Assembly (NCBI RefSeq): GCF_020708045.1
Contig: NZ_JAJFES010000012.1
Location: forward strand, 78,705 to 142,704
Length of the DNA: 64,000 nucleotides
Origin: Massilia sp. IC2-278
GTDB taxonomy: Bacteria; Pseudomonadota; Gammaproteobacteria; Burkholderiales; Burkholderiaceae_D
Direction: 5' to 3'
In this document: positions 1 to 8,630 of the stretch, piece after piece
Numbering within the stretch: position 1 is the stretch's first letter
How the letters are laid out: each line of letters opens with the position of its first letter
Program-made: the position numbers and the translations under genes
The notes under the pieces: generated by a model
What the model was told of the DNA's origin: nothing
The model's database searches: none
What the model saw: only the letters and a program-made list of their open reading frames with translations

Positions 1-1
1 G

Positions 2-1297
2 CAAAACCTTCCCACCACCTTGCCTGACTGGCTGGCACTGATCGAGTCGCGCCACGCCGAAACCTATATCGACATGGGCCTGGACCGTGTGCGCGCCGTC
101 AAGGAGCGCATGGGCCTGGCCTTCAGCTGCCCGGTGATCATGGTGGCCGGCACCAACGGCAAGGGCTCGACCTGCGCCATGCTCGAATCGATCCTGCTGC
201 ACGCCGGCTACCGCGTCGGCCTCTACATCAAGCCACACTTCCTCGATTTTAACGAGCGCGCCCGCATCAATGGCGAAATGGCGGGCGACGAGGCCATCGT
301 CGAGGCCTTTGCCTATGTCGAGGCCCAGCGCGGCGACATTTCGCTGACCTATTTCGAATTCACCACGCTGGCCATCATGCATTTGATCTCGAAGGCCGGC
401 GTCGACGTGGCGATCCTGGAAGTGGGCCTGGGCGGGCGCCTGGACGCGGTGAACGTGATCGACGCCGACGTGTCCATCGTCACCAGCATCGACATCGACC
501 ACGCCGACTACCTGGGCGACACGCGCGAAGCCATCGGTTTCGAAAAGGCCGGCATCTTCCGCGCCGGCAAGGCCGCGATCTGCAGCGACCCGGTGCCGCC
601 CGCCACGCTGATCAAGCACGCCGAGGACATCGGCGCCGATCTGTGGCTGATCGGCCGCGATTTCAACTACCAGGGCGACCAGCAGCAGTGGAGCTGGGGT
701 GGGCGCAGCATGCGCCGCAATTCGCTGGCCTATCCAGCCCTGCGCGGCGCGAACCAGTTGCTGAACGCCTCGGCGGCGCTGGCGGCCCTCGAGGCCCTGC
801 GCATGCAGTTGCCGGCCGGCGCCCAGGAAGTGCGCACCGGCCTGGCACTGGTGGAACTGCCGGGCCGCTTCCAGGTACTGCCAGGCCGCCCGACCACCGT
901 GCTCGATGTGGCGCATAACCCACATGCCTCGGCCACCCTGGCCCAGAACCTCGGCAACATGGGTTTCCATCGCTACACCTACGCCGTGTTCGGCATTATG
1001 GAAGACAAGGACATCGAGGGCGTGCTGGCCCCCATGGCCGGCCTGATCGACCACTGGTGCCTGGCCGACCTGCCGTCGCCACGCTCGGCAAAGGACGAGA
1101 AACTGGCTGCACAAGTGGCCGCCCTGAAGCCTGACGGCGCGAAAGAAGAGGACTTTTCGGTCACCACCTTCGCCGATCCTGCCGCCGCATTCGCAAATGC
1201 GGTGAGCCGTGCCGGGGAGAATGATAGAATTGTGGTCTTTGGCTCGTTCTATACCGTCGCCGGCGTGATGGCGGCCCGAAAAAACTCTCTTCACTGA
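2..1297 (+). CDS. folC: Bifunctional dihydrofolate/tetrahydrofolate (folylpolyglutamate) synthase, 5' end cut by window
   Basis: Cytoplasmic ATP-dependent ligase that adds glutamate to dihydropteroate and to tetrahydrofolate. The P-loop GTNGKGS lies about 50 codons from the window edge; further Mur-ligase-type motifs are the DVAHNPHA segment and VFGIMEDKDI near the C-terminus. The frame is open to base 2 with no stop, and the TTG at 20 is an unlikely start, so the gene probably begins just outside the window; what is visible is nearly full length for the family (about 430 residues). It is followed after 9 bases by the SPOR gene, and folC-SPOR-cvpA-purF on one strand is the order expected in Burkholderiales. 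Family assignment is firm; only the start is unknown. Confidence 0.93.
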   Translation, partial: QNLPTTLPDWLALIESRHAETYIDMGLDRVRAVKERMGLAFSCPVIMVAGTNGKGSTCAMLESILLHAGYRVGLYIKPHFLDFNERARINGEMAGDEAIVEAFAYVEAQRGDISLTYFEFTTLAIMHLISKAGVDVAILEVGLGGRLDAVNVIDADVSIVTSIDIDHADYLGDTREAIGFEKAGIFRAGKAAICSDPVPPATLIKHAEDIGADLWLIGRDFNYQGDQQQWSWGGRSMRRNSLAYPALRGANQLLNASAALAALEALRMQLPAGAQEVRTGLALVELPGRFQVLPGRPTTVLDVAHNPHASATLAQNLGNMGFHRYTYAVFGIMEDKDIEGVLAPMAGLIDHWCLADLPSPRSAKDEKLAAQVAALKPDGAKEEDFSVTTFADPAAAFANAVSRAGENDRIVVFGSFYTVAGVMAARKNSLH

Positions 1298-1306
1298 TTA
1301 AGACGC

Positions 1307-2308
1307 ATGGGCTTGTTCTCGATCTTTAGTAAAAACAAGCAAGAAAACACTGCCCAGGACAGTGGCCATTTCTCCCGCGACGACGACAATCTTGCCGAGC
1401 GCGCCCGTGCCAAGCGGGCTGCCTACGCGGGCGAAGCGGCCAGCGTCTCGCGCCGCAGCCGTAGCGGTGGCGACCCCATGCTGCCCGAAAAGAAGCGCGC
1501 ACGGCGCCGCCTGGTAGGCGCGATCGCGCTGGCGCTGGCCGCCGCCGTCGGCCTGCCGATGCTGCTCGACTCGGAACCGCGTCCGCTGGTAGGCGACATC
1601 GCCATCGACATCCCGGCCAAGGACAAGGCGCCGGCCCTGCCTGTGCCCTCGAGCCCGGTGCCGGCCGCCGACAGCGTCGACCAGGACGAGGAAATCATCG
1701 ATCCGCCGGCGCCGCCTGCTGCGACCCAAGGCACGAACCAGGGAACGACGACGCCGCCGCCGGTGCGGATGGCCCAGGCGCCGAAGTTCGATCCGAAAGA
1801 GCTGGTGTATGCCGAGCCGGAACCGAAGCCGGCGCCCAAGGCGGAACACAAGCCTGAGGTAAAACCCGAGCCGAAGAAGCCCGAACCCAAACCCGTCGAG
1901 CACAAGCCCGAACCAAAAAAGCCCGAGCCGAAGCCGGAGCCGAAAAAGCCCGAGCCGAAGAAGGCGGAAGAGAAGAAGGCCGAGGACAAGCCGCGTGCGA
2001 AGGACCAGGACGCCGCGCGTGCGCTGGCCCTGCTCGAAGGCAAGCCGGCTGAAAAGGCCGAGAAGCCGGCCGCCGCCAAGCCCGAAGCCAGCGGGCGTTT
2101 CGTGGTCCAGGTGGCCGCCCTGGCGAGCCAGGACAAGGTGGCCGAATTGCAGGCGCGCCTGCGCGCCGCCGGCGTCAGCGCCCATACCCGCAAGTCGGGC
2201 GAGCTGATCCGGGTCCAGGTGGGGCCCTTCGGCAGCCGCGAAGAGGCGGAAAAAGCCCGGGCCAAATTGAGCAGCCAGGGCTTCAGCGGTTTCCTGGTTC
2301 CGGTGTAA
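1307..2308 (+). CDS. SPOR-domain cell-division/peptidoglycan-binding membrane protein (DedD-like)
   Basis: A 333-residue protein with a short cytoplasmic N-terminus, one membrane segment at about residues 69-87 after a basic stretch (KKRARRRLV), a long Lys-Pro-Glu-rich linker at roughly 170-230, and a C-terminal SPOR domain from about 260 (FVVQVAALAS ... GPFGSREEAEKA). SPOR domains bind glycan strands lacking stem peptides at the division septum, and the linker would span the periplasm. The place between folC and cvpA matches dedD in many proteobacteria. The ATG at 1307 follows the folC stop closely, which suggests co-transcription. The KPE repeats are low complexity and probably vary in length between strains. 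I did not assign dedD because similarity outside the architecture cannot be checked here. Confidence 0.85.
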   Translation: MGLFSIFSKNKQENTAQDSGHFSRDDDNLAERARAKRAAYAGEAASVSRRSRSGGDPMLPEKKRARRRLVGAIALALAAAVGLPMLLDSEPRPLVGDIAIDIPAKDKAPALPVPSSPVPAADSVDQDEEIIDPPAPPAATQGTNQGTTTPPPVRMAQAPKFDPKELVYAEPEPKPAPKAEHKPEVKPEPKKPEPKPVEHKPEPKKPEPKPEPKKPEPKKAEEKKAEDKPRAKDQDAARALALLEGKPAEKAEKPAAAKPEASGRFVVQVAALASQDKVAELQARLRAAGVSAHTRKSGELIRVQVGPFGSREEAEKARAKLSSQGFSGFLVPV

Positions 2309-2324
2309 GCGTGGTCGGGGCAGC

Positions 2325-2813
2325 GTGACGATTTTCGATTATCTGGTATTGTTCGTGCTGATTTCCTCCGTCATCATCAGCACCATGCGTGGCCTGGTGA
2401 AGGAAATCCTGTCGCTGCTGGGCTGGGTCGTTGCCTTCGTGGTGGCAAACGCCTACGGCGCCCAGCTCGCGCCGTTGCTGCCGGAAATGATTCCCGGCGA
2501 CACGGTGCGCCTGATGGTGGCCTTTGTCGCCCTGTTCCTCGGCGTGCGCATTCTGATGGGGCTGCTGGCGCTGGCCCTCGGTTCGCTGATCGAGGCGGCC
2601 GGGCTGACCCTGGCGGACCGCGGCCTCGGTGGACTGTTCGGCCTGGCGCGCGGTGTTGTAATGGTGCTGGCCGCCGTCATATTGTGTTCGATGACTTCCA
2701 TCCCCCAACAAGCATTCTGGAAAGAAGCGCTTTTATCGCCCCTGGCGGAGACCGGTGCACGCACGGTCAAGCCTTTCCTTCCCGCTGCCCTCGCGCAGCA
2801 TGTTCAGTTTTGA
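2325..2813 (+). CDS. cvpA: CvpA family inner-membrane protein
   Basis: A 162-residue hydrophobic protein with about four membrane segments (starting FDYLVLFVLISSVIISTMRG and including LLALALGSLIEAAG). CvpA is named for colicin V production in E. coli and is linked to envelope homeostasis. It starts with GTG at 2325, 16 bases after the SPOR gene, with a GGGG-type Shine-Dalgarno just upstream. purF follows directly, as in E. coli and most proteobacteria, which supports the assignment more strongly than the sequence alone. The length is normal for the family. Confidence 0.88.
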   Translation: MTIFDYLVLFVLISSVIISTMRGLVKEILSLLGWVVAFVVANAYGAQLAPLLPEMIPGDTVRLMVAFVALFLGVRILMGLLALALGSLIEAAGLTLADRGLGGLFGLARGVVMVLAAVILCSMTSIPQQAFWKEALLSPLAETGARTVKPFLPAALAQHVQF

Positions 2814-2850
2814 TCTTTCTGTAACTGCATTCAGTTCTTAGGAGCACACC

Positions 2851-4377
2851 ATGTGTGGCATCGTCGGCGTCGTCTCGCAAACTCCCGTCAACCAGCTCTT
2901 GTACGACGCATTGCTGCTGCTGCAGCACCGCGGCCAGGATGCGGCGGGCATTGCAACCAATCACAGCAGCATGTTCTCGATGTACAAGGCCAACGGCCTG
3001 GTGCGCGACGTGTTCCGCACCCGTAACATGCGTTCGCTGCAGGGGAACACCGGCATCGGCCACTGCCGCTACCCGACCGCCGGTTCGTCGAGCGAGGAAG
3101 AAGCGCAGCCGTTCTACGTGAACGCGCCGTTCGGCATCACCCTGGCTCACAACGGCAACCTGACGAACCAGGCCGAGCTGAAAGACGCGCTGTTCCGCAA
3201 CGACCGCCGCCACATCAACACCAATTCCGACTCGGAAGTGCTGCTGAACGTGCTGGCCCACGAGATCCAGGTGGCGGCGAACGGTTATTCGCTCGACGCC
3301 GAGGCCCTGTTCAAGGCGGTCGGCATCGTGCACAAGCGCGTGCGCGGCGCCTACGCCGTCGTCGCCCAGATCGCCGGCCACGGCATGCTGGCCTTCCGCG
3401 ACCCTTACGGCATCCGTCCGCTGTGCCTGGGCATGAACGAGGGCGAGCACGGCATCGAATACATGGTGGCCAGCGAATCGGTGGCCCTGGAAGGCATCGG
3501 CTTCCGTTTCGTGCGCGACATCGCGCCGGGCGAAGCCGTGTTCATCGGCGACGACGGCCAATTGCACGCGCGCCAGTGCGCCGAGAACCCATCGCTGAAT
3601 CCCTGCGCCTTCGAATACGTGTACCTGGCGCGCCCGGACTCGGTGATCGACGGCGCCTCGGTCTACGCCACGCGCCTGAAAATGGGCGAGTACCTGGCTG
3701 ACAAGATCCGCAAGGAAATTCCGGTCGAGGAAATCGACGTCGTCATGCCGATTCCCGATTCCTCGCGTCCGGCCGCGATCCAGCTGGCGCTCAAACTCGG
3801 CGTCGAATACCGCGAAGGTTTCATCAAGAACCGCTACATCGGCCGTACCTTCATCATGCCGGGCCAAGGCATGCGCAAGAAGTCGGTGCGCCAGAAGCTG
3901 AACGCGATCGGCTCCGAGTTCAAGGGCAAGAACGTGCTGCTGGTCGACGATTCCATCGTGCGCGGCACCACCAGCCGCGAGATCGTGCAGATGGCGCGCG
4001 AAGCCGGCGCTAGGAAAGTGTTCTTCGCGTCGGCGGCGCCACCGGTGCTGTTCCCGAACGTGTACGGCATCGACATGCCGACCCGCGACGAGCTGATCGC
4101 CTATGGCCGCACGGTCGAGGAAGTGTGCAAGGAAATCACGGCCGACCGCCTGGTCTACCAGGACATCGACGCGCTGAAGCGCTCGATCTCGGACGTGAAC
4201 CCGGAGCTGACCAACTTCGAGGCCTCGTGCTTCGACGGCGTGTACGTGACCGGCGACGTGACCCCGGCCTACCTCGACAACCTGGAGTCGGCGCGCCACA
4301 ACGGCGGCAAGCCGGCGCCGGCGGAGGATGCCGTGCGCACGCAGCTGAACCTGAACCCACCGGTCGCCGCGGAATAA
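2851..4377 (+). CDS. purF: Amidophosphoribosyltransferase
   Basis: First committed step of purine synthesis: PRPP plus glutamine gives 5-phosphoribosylamine. The protein (508 residues) starts MCGIVGVV, so Cys2 becomes the N-terminal nucleophile of the class II glutamine amidotransferase domain with no propeptide. The C-terminal phosphoribosyltransferase domain has the PRPP loop VLLVDDSIVRGTT. TAGGAGCACACC upstream of the ATG gives a good ribosome binding site. It lies after cvpA, and the next gene (a sulfur amino acid PLP enzyme) begins 8 bases after its stop, so the two are probably one transcript. All expected motifs are present and the length is normal. Confidence 0.97.
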   Translation: MCGIVGVVSQTPVNQLLYDALLLLQHRGQDAAGIATNHSSMFSMYKANGLVRDVFRTRNMRSLQGNTGIGHCRYPTAGSSSEEEAQPFYVNAPFGITLAHNGNLTNQAELKDALFRNDRRHINTNSDSEVLLNVLAHEIQVAANGYSLDAEALFKAVGIVHKRVRGAYAVVAQIAGHGMLAFRDPYGIRPLCLGMNEGEHGIEYMVASESVALEGIGFRFVRDIAPGEAVFIGDDGQLHARQCAENPSLNPCAFEYVYLARPDSVIDGASVYATRLKMGEYLADKIRKEIPVEEIDVVMPIPDSSRPAAIQLALKLGVEYREGFIKNRYIGRTFIMPGQGMRKKSVRQKLNAIGSEFKGKNVLLVDDSIVRGTTSREIVQMAREAGARKVFFASAAPPVLFPNVYGIDMPTRDELIAYGRTVEEVCKEITADRLVYQDIDALKRSISDVNPELTNFEASCFDGVYVTGDVTPAYLDNLESARHNGGKPAPAEDAVRTQLNLNPPVAAE

Positions 4378-4385
4378 CCTGCACC

Positions 4386-5627
4386 ATGAGCGATAAAAAG
4401 AACTACGGTTTCACCACGACCATCCTGCACAACGACCGTCGCAGGACGATCGAGCAGGGCTCGCTGCACAAGCCGGTGCACACCTCGGTGGCATTCGGCT
4501 ACAACGATGCGCGCCAGCTGGCCTCGGTATTCCAGGGCAAGGAGCCGGGCTTCCGCTACGGCCGCCAGGGCAACCCGACCGTGTCTGCGCTGGAAGACAA
4601 GGTCACGAAGATGGAAGACGGCGTCGCCACCCTGTGCTTCGGCACCGGCATGGCGGCCATCGGCGCGCTGTTCCAGGCGCTGTTGAAAGAGGGAGACCAT
4701 ATCGTCTCGTCGAGCTTCCTGTTCGGCAACACCAACAGTTTGTGGCAGACGGTAGCGGGGCAGGGCGTGGACGTGTCGTTTGTCGACGCCACCGACGTGG
4801 CTAACGTCGAAGCGGCCTTGACGCCGAACACGCGTTTCGTGTTCGTCGAGACGATTGCCAACCCACGCACGCAAGTGGCTGACCTCAAGCGCATCGGCGA
4901 GCTGTGCCGTGCGCGCGGCATCCTGTACGTGGTCGACAACACCATGACCACGCCTTATCTCTTCCGTCCGAAAGACGTGGGCGCGGGCCTGGTGGTGAAT
5001 TCGCTGACCAAGTCGATCGCCGGCCACGGCATCGCGCTGGGCGGCGCGCTGACCGATACCGGGCTGTTCGACTGGAGCGCCTACCCGAACATCGCCGACA
5101 ACTTCCGCAAGCAGCCGGCCGCCAACCAGGGCATGGCGCAACTGCGCGCCAAGGCCCTGCGCGACTTCGGCGCCTCGCTCGGGCCGGAAGCGGCGCACCA
5201 CATCGCGGTCGGCGCCGAAACGCTGGCATTGCGCATGGAGCGCACGACGGGCAATGCGCTGGCGCTGGCGCGCATGCTGGAAGCGGATGAACGCGTGGCC
5301 GCCGTGCACTACCCGGGCCTGGCATCGCACCCGCAGCATGGCGTGACGACGGAACTGTTCCGCGCCGGCGGCTCGCTGCTGAGCTTCGAGCTGAAGGACG
5401 GCATCGACTGCTTCGATTACCTGAACCGCCTGAAGCTGGCCATCCCGGCGAGCAACCTGGGCGACACCCGTACCCTGGTGATTCCGGTGGCGCACACGAT
5501 CTTCTTCGAGATGGGCGCCGAGCGCCGCGCCAGCATGGGCATTGCCGAGTCGCTGATCCGGGTCTCGGTGGGCATCGAGGACACCGAGGACTTGCTAGAA
5601 GACTTCCGCGCGGCTTTGGACGCGTAA
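4386..5627 (+). CDS. PLP-dependent cystathionine gamma-synthase / O-succinylhomoserine sulfhydrylase family enzyme
   Basis: Fold-type I PLP enzyme of the Cys/Met metabolism family, 413 residues from the ATG at 4386 (longer frames upstream overlap purF and are not credible). Visible motifs are the PLP-binding SSSFLFGNTNSLW loop region, VVDNTMTTP with the cofactor Asp at about 184, and NSLTKSIAGHG with the Schiff-base Lys at 209. In many proteobacteria a metZ-type enzyme follows purF, which points to homocysteine or cystathionine formation from activated homoserine; hom at 17.2 kb supplies homoserine. The family includes gamma-synthase, sulfhydrylase and gamma-lyase activities that cannot be separated by eye, so no symbol is given. 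Confidence 0.88.
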   Translation: MSDKKNYGFTTTILHNDRRRTIEQGSLHKPVHTSVAFGYNDARQLASVFQGKEPGFRYGRQGNPTVSALEDKVTKMEDGVATLCFGTGMAAIGALFQALLKEGDHIVSSSFLFGNTNSLWQTVAGQGVDVSFVDATDVANVEAALTPNTRFVFVETIANPRTQVADLKRIGELCRARGILYVVDNTMTTPYLFRPKDVGAGLVVNSLTKSIAGHGIALGGALTDTGLFDWSAYPNIADNFRKQPAANQGMAQLRAKALRDFGASLGPEAAHHIAVGAETLALRMERTTGNALALARMLEADERVAAVHYPGLASHPQHGVTTELFRAGGSLLSFELKDGIDCFDYLNRLKLAIPASNLGDTRTLVIPVAHTIFFEMGAERRASMGIAESLIRVSVGIEDTEDLLEDFRAALDA

Positions 5628-5651
5628 TCCATTCTGAAGAGACGCGACAAC

Positions 5652-6386
5652 ATGAAGAAAACTGCGCTGCTGTTTGCCGGCCTGCTGCTGGCAGGATTTG
5701 TTCACGCGGGCGAGCTGGAAGACGCCAAGGCCTTGTTCGAGCAGAAGAAGTATCCCGAAGCCATGAAGCTGTACACCAAGCTGGCGAATGCCGGCAACGT
5801 CGAGGCCCAGCAGAGCCTGGGCCAGATGTACTGGTATGGCGAAGCGGGCGAGGTCGACGAGGCCAAGGCCACCATGTGGTTCACCAAGGCCGCGGCCAAG
5901 GGCAACAAGGTGGCCGCGGATTCGCTGGTGATCATGCAGCAGCGCGTCGCGCGCCGTGCCGACATCGATTACTGGGTGTCGAAGTACGATGGCGAAGACC
6001 TGAAGTCCGGCAAGTTCCACTGCCCGGCGCCGCGCGTGCCGCCGATCTCGAAGCAGAGCGACGAAATCGACCGGGTCGCGAATGCGATCAACAAATGGCA
6101 GGATTGCTACAACGGCTTCGTGCAGAACCTGAATGCGGTGTCGCCCCTGTCGAACCGGATCCCGGCGGATGTGGCCAAGCTGATGAACGCGGCCGAGATG
6201 GAAAAGGCCAAGGCCCACCTGGCGCAGGTGCAGGAGAACGTGTCGGAAGAAGCCAAGGTCGGCGCCAAGATGACGCTGGCGGATGTGGCGGTGTGGCGTT
6301 CGGCAACCGAGGCGTATATTGCCGAGCACAATGCGATCGTGAACAAGGCGCCGAAGGAAGATTCGATCTCGAGCAAGCGCAAATAG
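5652..6386 (+). CDS. Exported Sel1/TPR-repeat protein of unknown function
   Basis: A 244-residue protein with a signal peptide (MKKTALLFAGLLLAGFVHA) and one to two Sel1-like helical repeats at about residues 25-105 (YPEAMKLYTKLANAGNVEAQ, then KATMWFTKAAAKGNKVAAD). The rest is helical and charged, with two cysteines (FHCPAP, WQDCYNG) that could pair in the periplasm. A Shine-Dalgarno GAAGAG precedes the ATG. It lies 24 bases behind the gamma-synthase and may be read from the same transcript, ending at the hairpin near 6620. Sel1 repeats mediate protein contacts; the partner is unknown. Confidence 0.8.
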   Translation: MKKTALLFAGLLLAGFVHAGELEDAKALFEQKKYPEAMKLYTKLANAGNVEAQQSLGQMYWYGEAGEVDEAKATMWFTKAAAKGNKVAADSLVIMQQRVARRADIDYWVSKYDGEDLKSGKFHCPAPRVPPISKQSDEIDRVANAINKWQDCYNGFVQNLNAVSPLSNRIPADVAKLMNAAEMEKAKAHLAQVQENVSEEAKVGAKMTLADVAVWRSATEAYIAEHNAIVNKAPKEDSISSKRK

Positions 6387-6391
6387 GTGTT

Positions 6392-6606
6392 GTAGGGTGG
6401 ACCGGGCCACGAAAGGCACCTGTGTCCACGCGGTAGGGCGCTTGAGCAATCGATCAGCATCGCGTAGCGCACGGCACGCCGGTATTCGACGCATTTCGAT
6501 TTTCGTGTGTAGTACTGTGTCCACGCGGTATGGTGCGGTTGATTGATCGTGGATAAATATCGATTGATCAGATGCCGCACAGCGTGGACACAGGTGTCCA
6601 CCCTAC
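6392..6606. repeat. GTAG-headed REP cluster, ACAC/GTGT core (disrupted left arm plus one inverted pair)
   Basis: The left arm begins GTAGGGTGGAC at 6392, is interrupted by about 14 bases, then resumes CACCTGTGTCCACGCGGTA to 6435. A second, truncated left arm (CTGTGTCCACGCGGTA) lies at 6515-6530, and an intact right arm at 6581-6606 ends GTGTCCACCCTAC. The sequence between the second left arm and the right arm is itself partly self-complementary. The same element is clean at 12424-12566. It fills most of the 262-base gap between the Sel1 gene and lexA. Confidence 0.8.
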
Positions 6607-6633
6607 AAAAAAGGCCGCGTCAGCGGCCTTTTT
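6607..6633. terminator. Bidirectional rho-independent terminator between the Sel1 gene and lexA
   Basis: An A-run followed by the stem AAGGCCGC / GCGGCCTT with a GTCA loop and a T-run. It works in both directions, between two convergent genes. Confidence 0.85.
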
Positions 6634-6648
6634 CATGTCGACGACAGC

Positions 6649-7284
6649 TTAATGCCAGCTGCGCATCAAACCGACCGCCAGGCCTTCCAGCGCGAACTCG
6701 TCGCCTGGCGCGACCTGGATCACCTTGAAGTCCGGATTTTCCGGCAGCAGCTCGATCAGTTCGCCCGTCTTGCGGTAACGCTTGACCGTCACATCCTCGC
6801 CCAGGCGCGCGACGACGATCTGGCCGTTCTTGGCGCTGTCGACCTTTTTCACGGCCAGGAAGTCGCCATCCATGATGCCGGCGTCGCGCATCGACCAGCC
6901 GCGCACCTTCAGCAAAAAGTCGGGACGGGCCGCGAACATGGCCGGGTCGACGTTGTAGGTGGCTTCCACGTGTTCCTGGGCCAGGATCGGCGAGCCTGCC
7001 GCTACGCGTCCGACCAGCGGCAGCGACATCAGCAGGGCAGGCGGGATGACCGGCAGCGCCGGTTCGCTGGAGGCGCCGATCAGGCGGATGCCGCGCGAGG
7101 TTCCCGAGACGATCTCGATCGCGCCTTTGCGCGCCAGGGCTTGCAGGTGCTCCTCGGCCGCGTTGGCCGACTTGAAGCCCAATTCCTTCGCGATCTCGGC
7201 GCGGGTCGGCGGGAAGCCGGTGTTGTCGATCGCTTCCTTGATCAGGTTAAGGATCTGTTCTTGCCTTGCAGTGAGCTTGAGCAT
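6649..7284 (-). CDS. lexA: LexA repressor (SOS regulator, S24 peptidase)
   Basis: A 211-residue LexA. Winged-helix DNA-binding domain at residues 1-70 (LTARQEQILNLIKEAI, FPPTRAEIAKELGF), the Ala96-Gly97 self-cleavage bond in RVAAGSP, and the Ser131/Lys168 catalytic dyad in RGWSMRDAG and VTVKRY. The start is set at the ATG at 7284 because the canonical LexA N-terminus MLKLT begins there; the frame is open upstream but that part is not LexA-like. An exact CTGT-N8-ACAG SOS box lies 28 bases upstream, as expected for autoregulation. Length and motifs are standard. Confidence 0.97.
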   Translation of the reverse strand: MLKLTARQEQILNLIKEAIDNTGFPPTRAEIAKELGFKSANAAEEHLQALARKGAIEIVSGTSRGIRLIGASSEPALPVIPPALLMSLPLVGRVAAGSPILAQEHVEATYNVDPAMFAARPDFLLKVRGWSMRDAGIMDGDFLAVKKVDSAKNGQIVVARLGEDVTVKRYRKTGELIELLPENPDFKVIQVAPGDEFALEGLAVGLMRSWH

Positions 7285-7311
7285 GGGTATACCACTGGTT
7301 ATCGATTCAGA

Positions 7312-7327
7312 CTGTATTTTTGTACAG
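7312..7327 (-). promoter_or_regulatory. SOS box (LexA operator) of lexA
   Basis: CTGTATTTTTGTACAG is an exact CTGT-N8-ACAG palindrome, placed 28-43 bases upstream of the lexA start. This is the known autoregulatory arrangement. Confidence 0.93.
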
Positions 7328-7422
7328 TGCTTCGCATAATGCAAGGGTAAATGCAAATAAATCCCACTTTTCGCCGCATCTTCTGTCCTGGGTTGTCGCA
7401 AGGGCGGTACAAACCCCCGCGA

Positions 7423-7451
7423 TTGCCACGCCGCCGACTTCGCGTTATAAT
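7423..7451 (+). promoter_or_regulatory. Sigma70-type promoter of the rpsF operon
   Basis: TTGCCA at 7423-7428, a 17-base spacer, then TATAAT at 7446-7451. It lies about 75 bases ahead of the rpsF start, leaving a leader of roughly 65-70 bases. Spacing is optimal and the -10 is consensus. Confidence 0.8.
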
Positions 7452-7525
7452 TGCCGGCTTTCCCTTCCCACACTCGTCTTGACGCCGAGGTGGGCATTTG
7501 TTTAAACGTCCTCAAGGAGTGTTGC

Positions 7526-7918
7526 ATGCGTCATTATGAAATCGTTTTTATCGTCCACCCGGACCAAAGCGAGCAAGTCCCGGCGATGATCGAGCGTTAC
7601 AAGGCCAGCGTCACCGCGCGCGGCGGTAACATCCATCGCGTGGAAGACTGGGGCCGTCGCCAGATGGCTTACCAGATCCAGAAGCTGCCGAAGGCACACT
7701 ACATCTGCATGAACATCGAATGCGACAACGAGACCCTGGTCGAGCTGGAAACCGCATTCAAGTTCAATGATGCCGTGCTGCGTCACCTGACCGTGAAGAT
7801 GAAGAAAGCTGAAACCGCTCCATCGCCAATGATGAAGTCGGTCCAGCGCGAAGACGCAGCCAAGAGCCACCGCGCAGAAGCCCCAGCGGCTGCTGCTGCC
7901 CCAGCTGCTGCTGCCTAA
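7526..7918 (+). CDS. rpsF: 30S ribosomal protein S6
   Basis: A 130-residue S6 protein beginning MRHYEIVFIVHPDQSEQVP, with the conserved WGRRQMAYQIQKLPKAHY segment and an alanine-rich C-terminal tail. The start is set at the ATG at 7526, preceded by AAGGAG at 7514-7519; the longer frame from 7451 overlaps the promoter. It is first in the S6-PriB-S18-L9 operon. S6 and S18 assemble as a pair on the 30S platform. Confidence 0.97.
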   Translation: MRHYEIVFIVHPDQSEQVPAMIERYKASVTARGGNIHRVEDWGRRQMAYQIQKLPKAHYICMNIECDNETLVELETAFKFNDAVLRHLTVKMKKAETAPSPMMKSVQREDAAKSHRAEAPAAAAAPAAAA

Positions 7919-7962
7919 ATTCTTTCCCTAGGATTCGTGAACGGGCGTGAGCCCGAAGTGAA

Positions 7963-8256
7963 GTGAACCAGCTACAAGTCGTCGCCACCATCGCTGAACG
8001 CGACGTACTGCGCTATACCCCGGGCGGCGTGCCGATCGTTTCGGCAATCCTGCTGCACAGTTCGCAGCAGGTCGAGGCAGGGGTGGCAAGGCTGGTGGAG
8101 TTCGAAATATCCGCGTTCGCCGCGGGAGAAATTTCGGGCCGCTTCGCCAGCGCCGAGTTGGGCGCCGCCCACCGGTTCACGGGATTCCTGGCCAAGAAGA
8201 ACCGCAACAGCAAAGCCCTGGTGTTTCACATCATTGATTTCAGTGCCGCCGCTTAA
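7963..8256 (+). CDS. priB: Primosomal replication protein N (PriB)
   Basis: A 97-residue OB-fold single-stranded-DNA-binding protein that helps PriA restart stalled forks. The sequence starts NQLQVVATIAERDVLRYTPGG and has the typical GVPIVSAILLHSSQ strand. The start codon is GTG at 7963. The position between rpsF and rpsR is diagnostic in beta- and gammaproteobacteria. dnaB, the helicase loaded by the restart machinery, follows the operon. Confidence 0.93.
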   Translation: MNQLQVVATIAERDVLRYTPGGVPIVSAILLHSSQQVEAGVARLVEFEISAFAAGEISGRFASAELGAAHRFTGFLAKKNRNSKALVFHIIDFSAAA

Positions 8257-8298
8257 ATAATTCAGCGGCCCACCTTTTAGATATACAGGAGCCTCAAA

Positions 8299-8589
8299 AT
8301 GGCATTCGGTAAAAAGTTCGACAAAAACAAAGCCAAGGAAAAACTGAAGCGCAAACAGCAGAACCCGCTGTTCAAGCGCAAGAAGTTCTGCCGCTTCACC
8401 GCCGCCGGCGTTGAACAAGTTGACTACAAAGACGTCGACACCCTGAAAGACTTCGTCCAGGAAAACGGCAAGATCATGCCGGCACGCCTGACCGGTACCA
8501 AGGCGCACTACCAGCGCCAAGTGGACACCGCGATCAAGCGCGCACGTTACCTGGCCCTGCTGCCGTACACCGACCTGCACAACGCTTAA
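8299..8589 (+). CDS. rpsR: 30S ribosomal protein S18
   Basis: A 96-residue S18 with the conserved core FKRKKFCRFTAAGVEQVDYKD and KIMPARLTGTKAHYQRQVD. The ATG at 8299 follows AGGAGCC. The N-terminus (MAFGKKFDKNKAKEKLKRK) is longer and more basic than in E. coli S18, as is usual in Burkholderiales. It partners with S6, encoded two genes upstream. Confidence 0.97.
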   Translation: MAFGKKFDKNKAKEKLKRKQQNPLFKRKKFCRFTAAGVEQVDYKDVDTLKDFVQENGKIMPARLTGTKAHYQRQVDTAIKRARYLALLPYTDLHNA

Positions 8590-8630
8590 GTCGCCACGGC
8601 AACGAGCACAAGTAAATACTGGAGAATAAT

